Positions 63,655 through 64,000 of a stretch of 64,000 nucleotides of DNA are shown in pieces. The stretch comes from Nitrospira sp. Its GTDB lineage: Bacteria > Nitrospirota > Nitrospiria > Nitrospirales > Nitrospiraceae. The translations under genes and the position numbers were made by a program. The notes beneath the pieces are model-generated. The model was given only the letters and a program-made list of their open reading frames with translations, searched no databases and was not told the DNA's origin. Numbering within the stretch: the stretch's first letter is position 1; the number at the start of each line of letters is the position of its first letter. Location: NCBI GenBank assembly GCA_037045225.1, contig JBAOHZ010000009.1, positions 682,001-746,000 of the forward strand, in the 5' to 3' direction.

Positions 63655-64000
63655 ATGAGAGCCAACACGTTTTTGGGGATTGCCCTGGTGGCCGGCAGCT
63701 TGATCGCTGGAACCTTCACCTCCGTGCAAGCGGTCGAGGAAGGGCAGCTGGTTAAGAAGGATGGGAAGTGGGAATACTATTCAGGCGAAGACCCAGGCCT
63801 TAAATACCTATTCTTAAAAGGCATCATCAACCAGGAAGAATACGACAAGGGACTCAAGGTCCTCGAAAAGCGCGACCAGATCGCGAAGCCGAATTACACC
63901 ATCGACGTCAATAATGGACTGAACTTTCGCGTCGGCGACAAATTCTTCCTGAAGCTCCGACTGCTCACCCAGGTTCGGTACAGCCACAGTGCCTACAATG
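63655..64000 (+). CDS. OprO/OprP-like porin, N-terminal part (cut by window edge)
   Basis: Open from ATG 63,655, behind CGGAGGTTAGG, to the end of the window (115 codons). It has a signal peptide (FLGIALVAGSLIAGTFTSVQA). The mature start is EEGQLVKKDGKWEYYSGEDPGLKY cut here as EEGQLVKKDGKWEYY and GEDPGLKY, then GIINQEEYDKGLKVLEKRD and a first barrel strand FFLKLRLLTQVRYS. The layout parallels the porin at 58,839-60,533, so the two are likely paralogues. It is transcribed divergently from the molybdate regulator. Confidence 0.82.
   Translation, partial: MRANTFLGIALVAGSLIAGTFTSVQAVEEGQLVKKDGKWEYYSGEDPGLKYLFLKGIINQEEYDKGLKVLEKRDQIAKPNYTIDVNNGLNFRVGDKFFLKLRLLTQVRYSHSAYN

Overview
The window looks like chromosomal DNA of a GC-rich, Gram-negative bacterium: outer-membrane porins, a TolC-type channel, lipoproteins, and uniformly high-GC coding sequence. 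The gene content (molybdate uptake, OprP-like porins, tyrosine, leucine and propionate catabolism in one run, a giant LEPR-XLL/DUF4347 protein) fits Nitrospira (Nitrospirota). That assignment is an inference from gene content and remembered sequence patterns; no rRNA or marker gene is present to prove it.

Region 1 (1-23,900) is a catabolic super-cluster. A divergent haem-oxygenase-fold di-iron-type protein (partial, minus strand) faces a plus-strand run of 21 genes with overlapping or nearly touching ends. In order these are a half-size HPPD-like dioxygenase, homogentisate dioxygenase, a fumarylacetoacetase-family hydrolase, a phosphoribosyltransferase-fold protein, E1-alpha/E1-beta/E2 of a 2-oxoacid dehydrogenase, thiolase, 3-hydroxyacyl-CoA dehydrogenase, methylmalonyl-CoA mutase large subunit, a metallo-beta-lactamase-fold hydrolase, the mutase B12 subunit, an acyl-CoA carboxylase beta subunit, enoyl-CoA hydratase, HMG-CoA lyase, MeaB, PrpD, PrpB, a methylcitrate/citrate synthase, an acyl-CoA synthetase and an acyl-CoA dehydrogenase. 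Together they could take tyrosine and branched-chain amino acids to fumarate, acetoacetate, acetyl-CoA, succinyl-CoA and pyruvate. An MscS-type channel (minus) and a CAT-anticodon tRNA follow.

Region 2 (25,563-52,600, minus strand) is the most unusual part. In transcription order it holds a TolC-like lipoprotein, a HlyD-type adaptor, a GAF-HlyD fusion, a PqqD-like/M50-peptidase/HlyD fusion, a giant LEPR-XLL/DUF4347 repeat protein now split into two frames, and two histidine kinases joined to it by 4-nt stop/start overlaps. No ABC ATPase is present. The giant gene carries a 3,543-bp tandem repeat with no differences noticed. A 317-bp segment (263-bp direct duplication plus a 54-bp AT-rich linker) breaks it; removing that segment restores one 5,619-residue frame.

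Region 3 (52,600-55,660) has an RCC1-repeat relic, a small lipoprotein, a LexA/CI-like repressor with a palindrome over its promoter and two small downstream genes, and a stretch of about 870 bp without a gene.

Region 4 (55,664-64,000) is a molybdate uptake locus on the minus strand: a porin, modA, a lipoprotein, a frameshifted molbindin gene, modB and modC, preceded by a lipoprotein, a second ModA-like protein and a HTH/molybdate-binding-type regulator. A second porin gene runs off the right edge on the plus strand.
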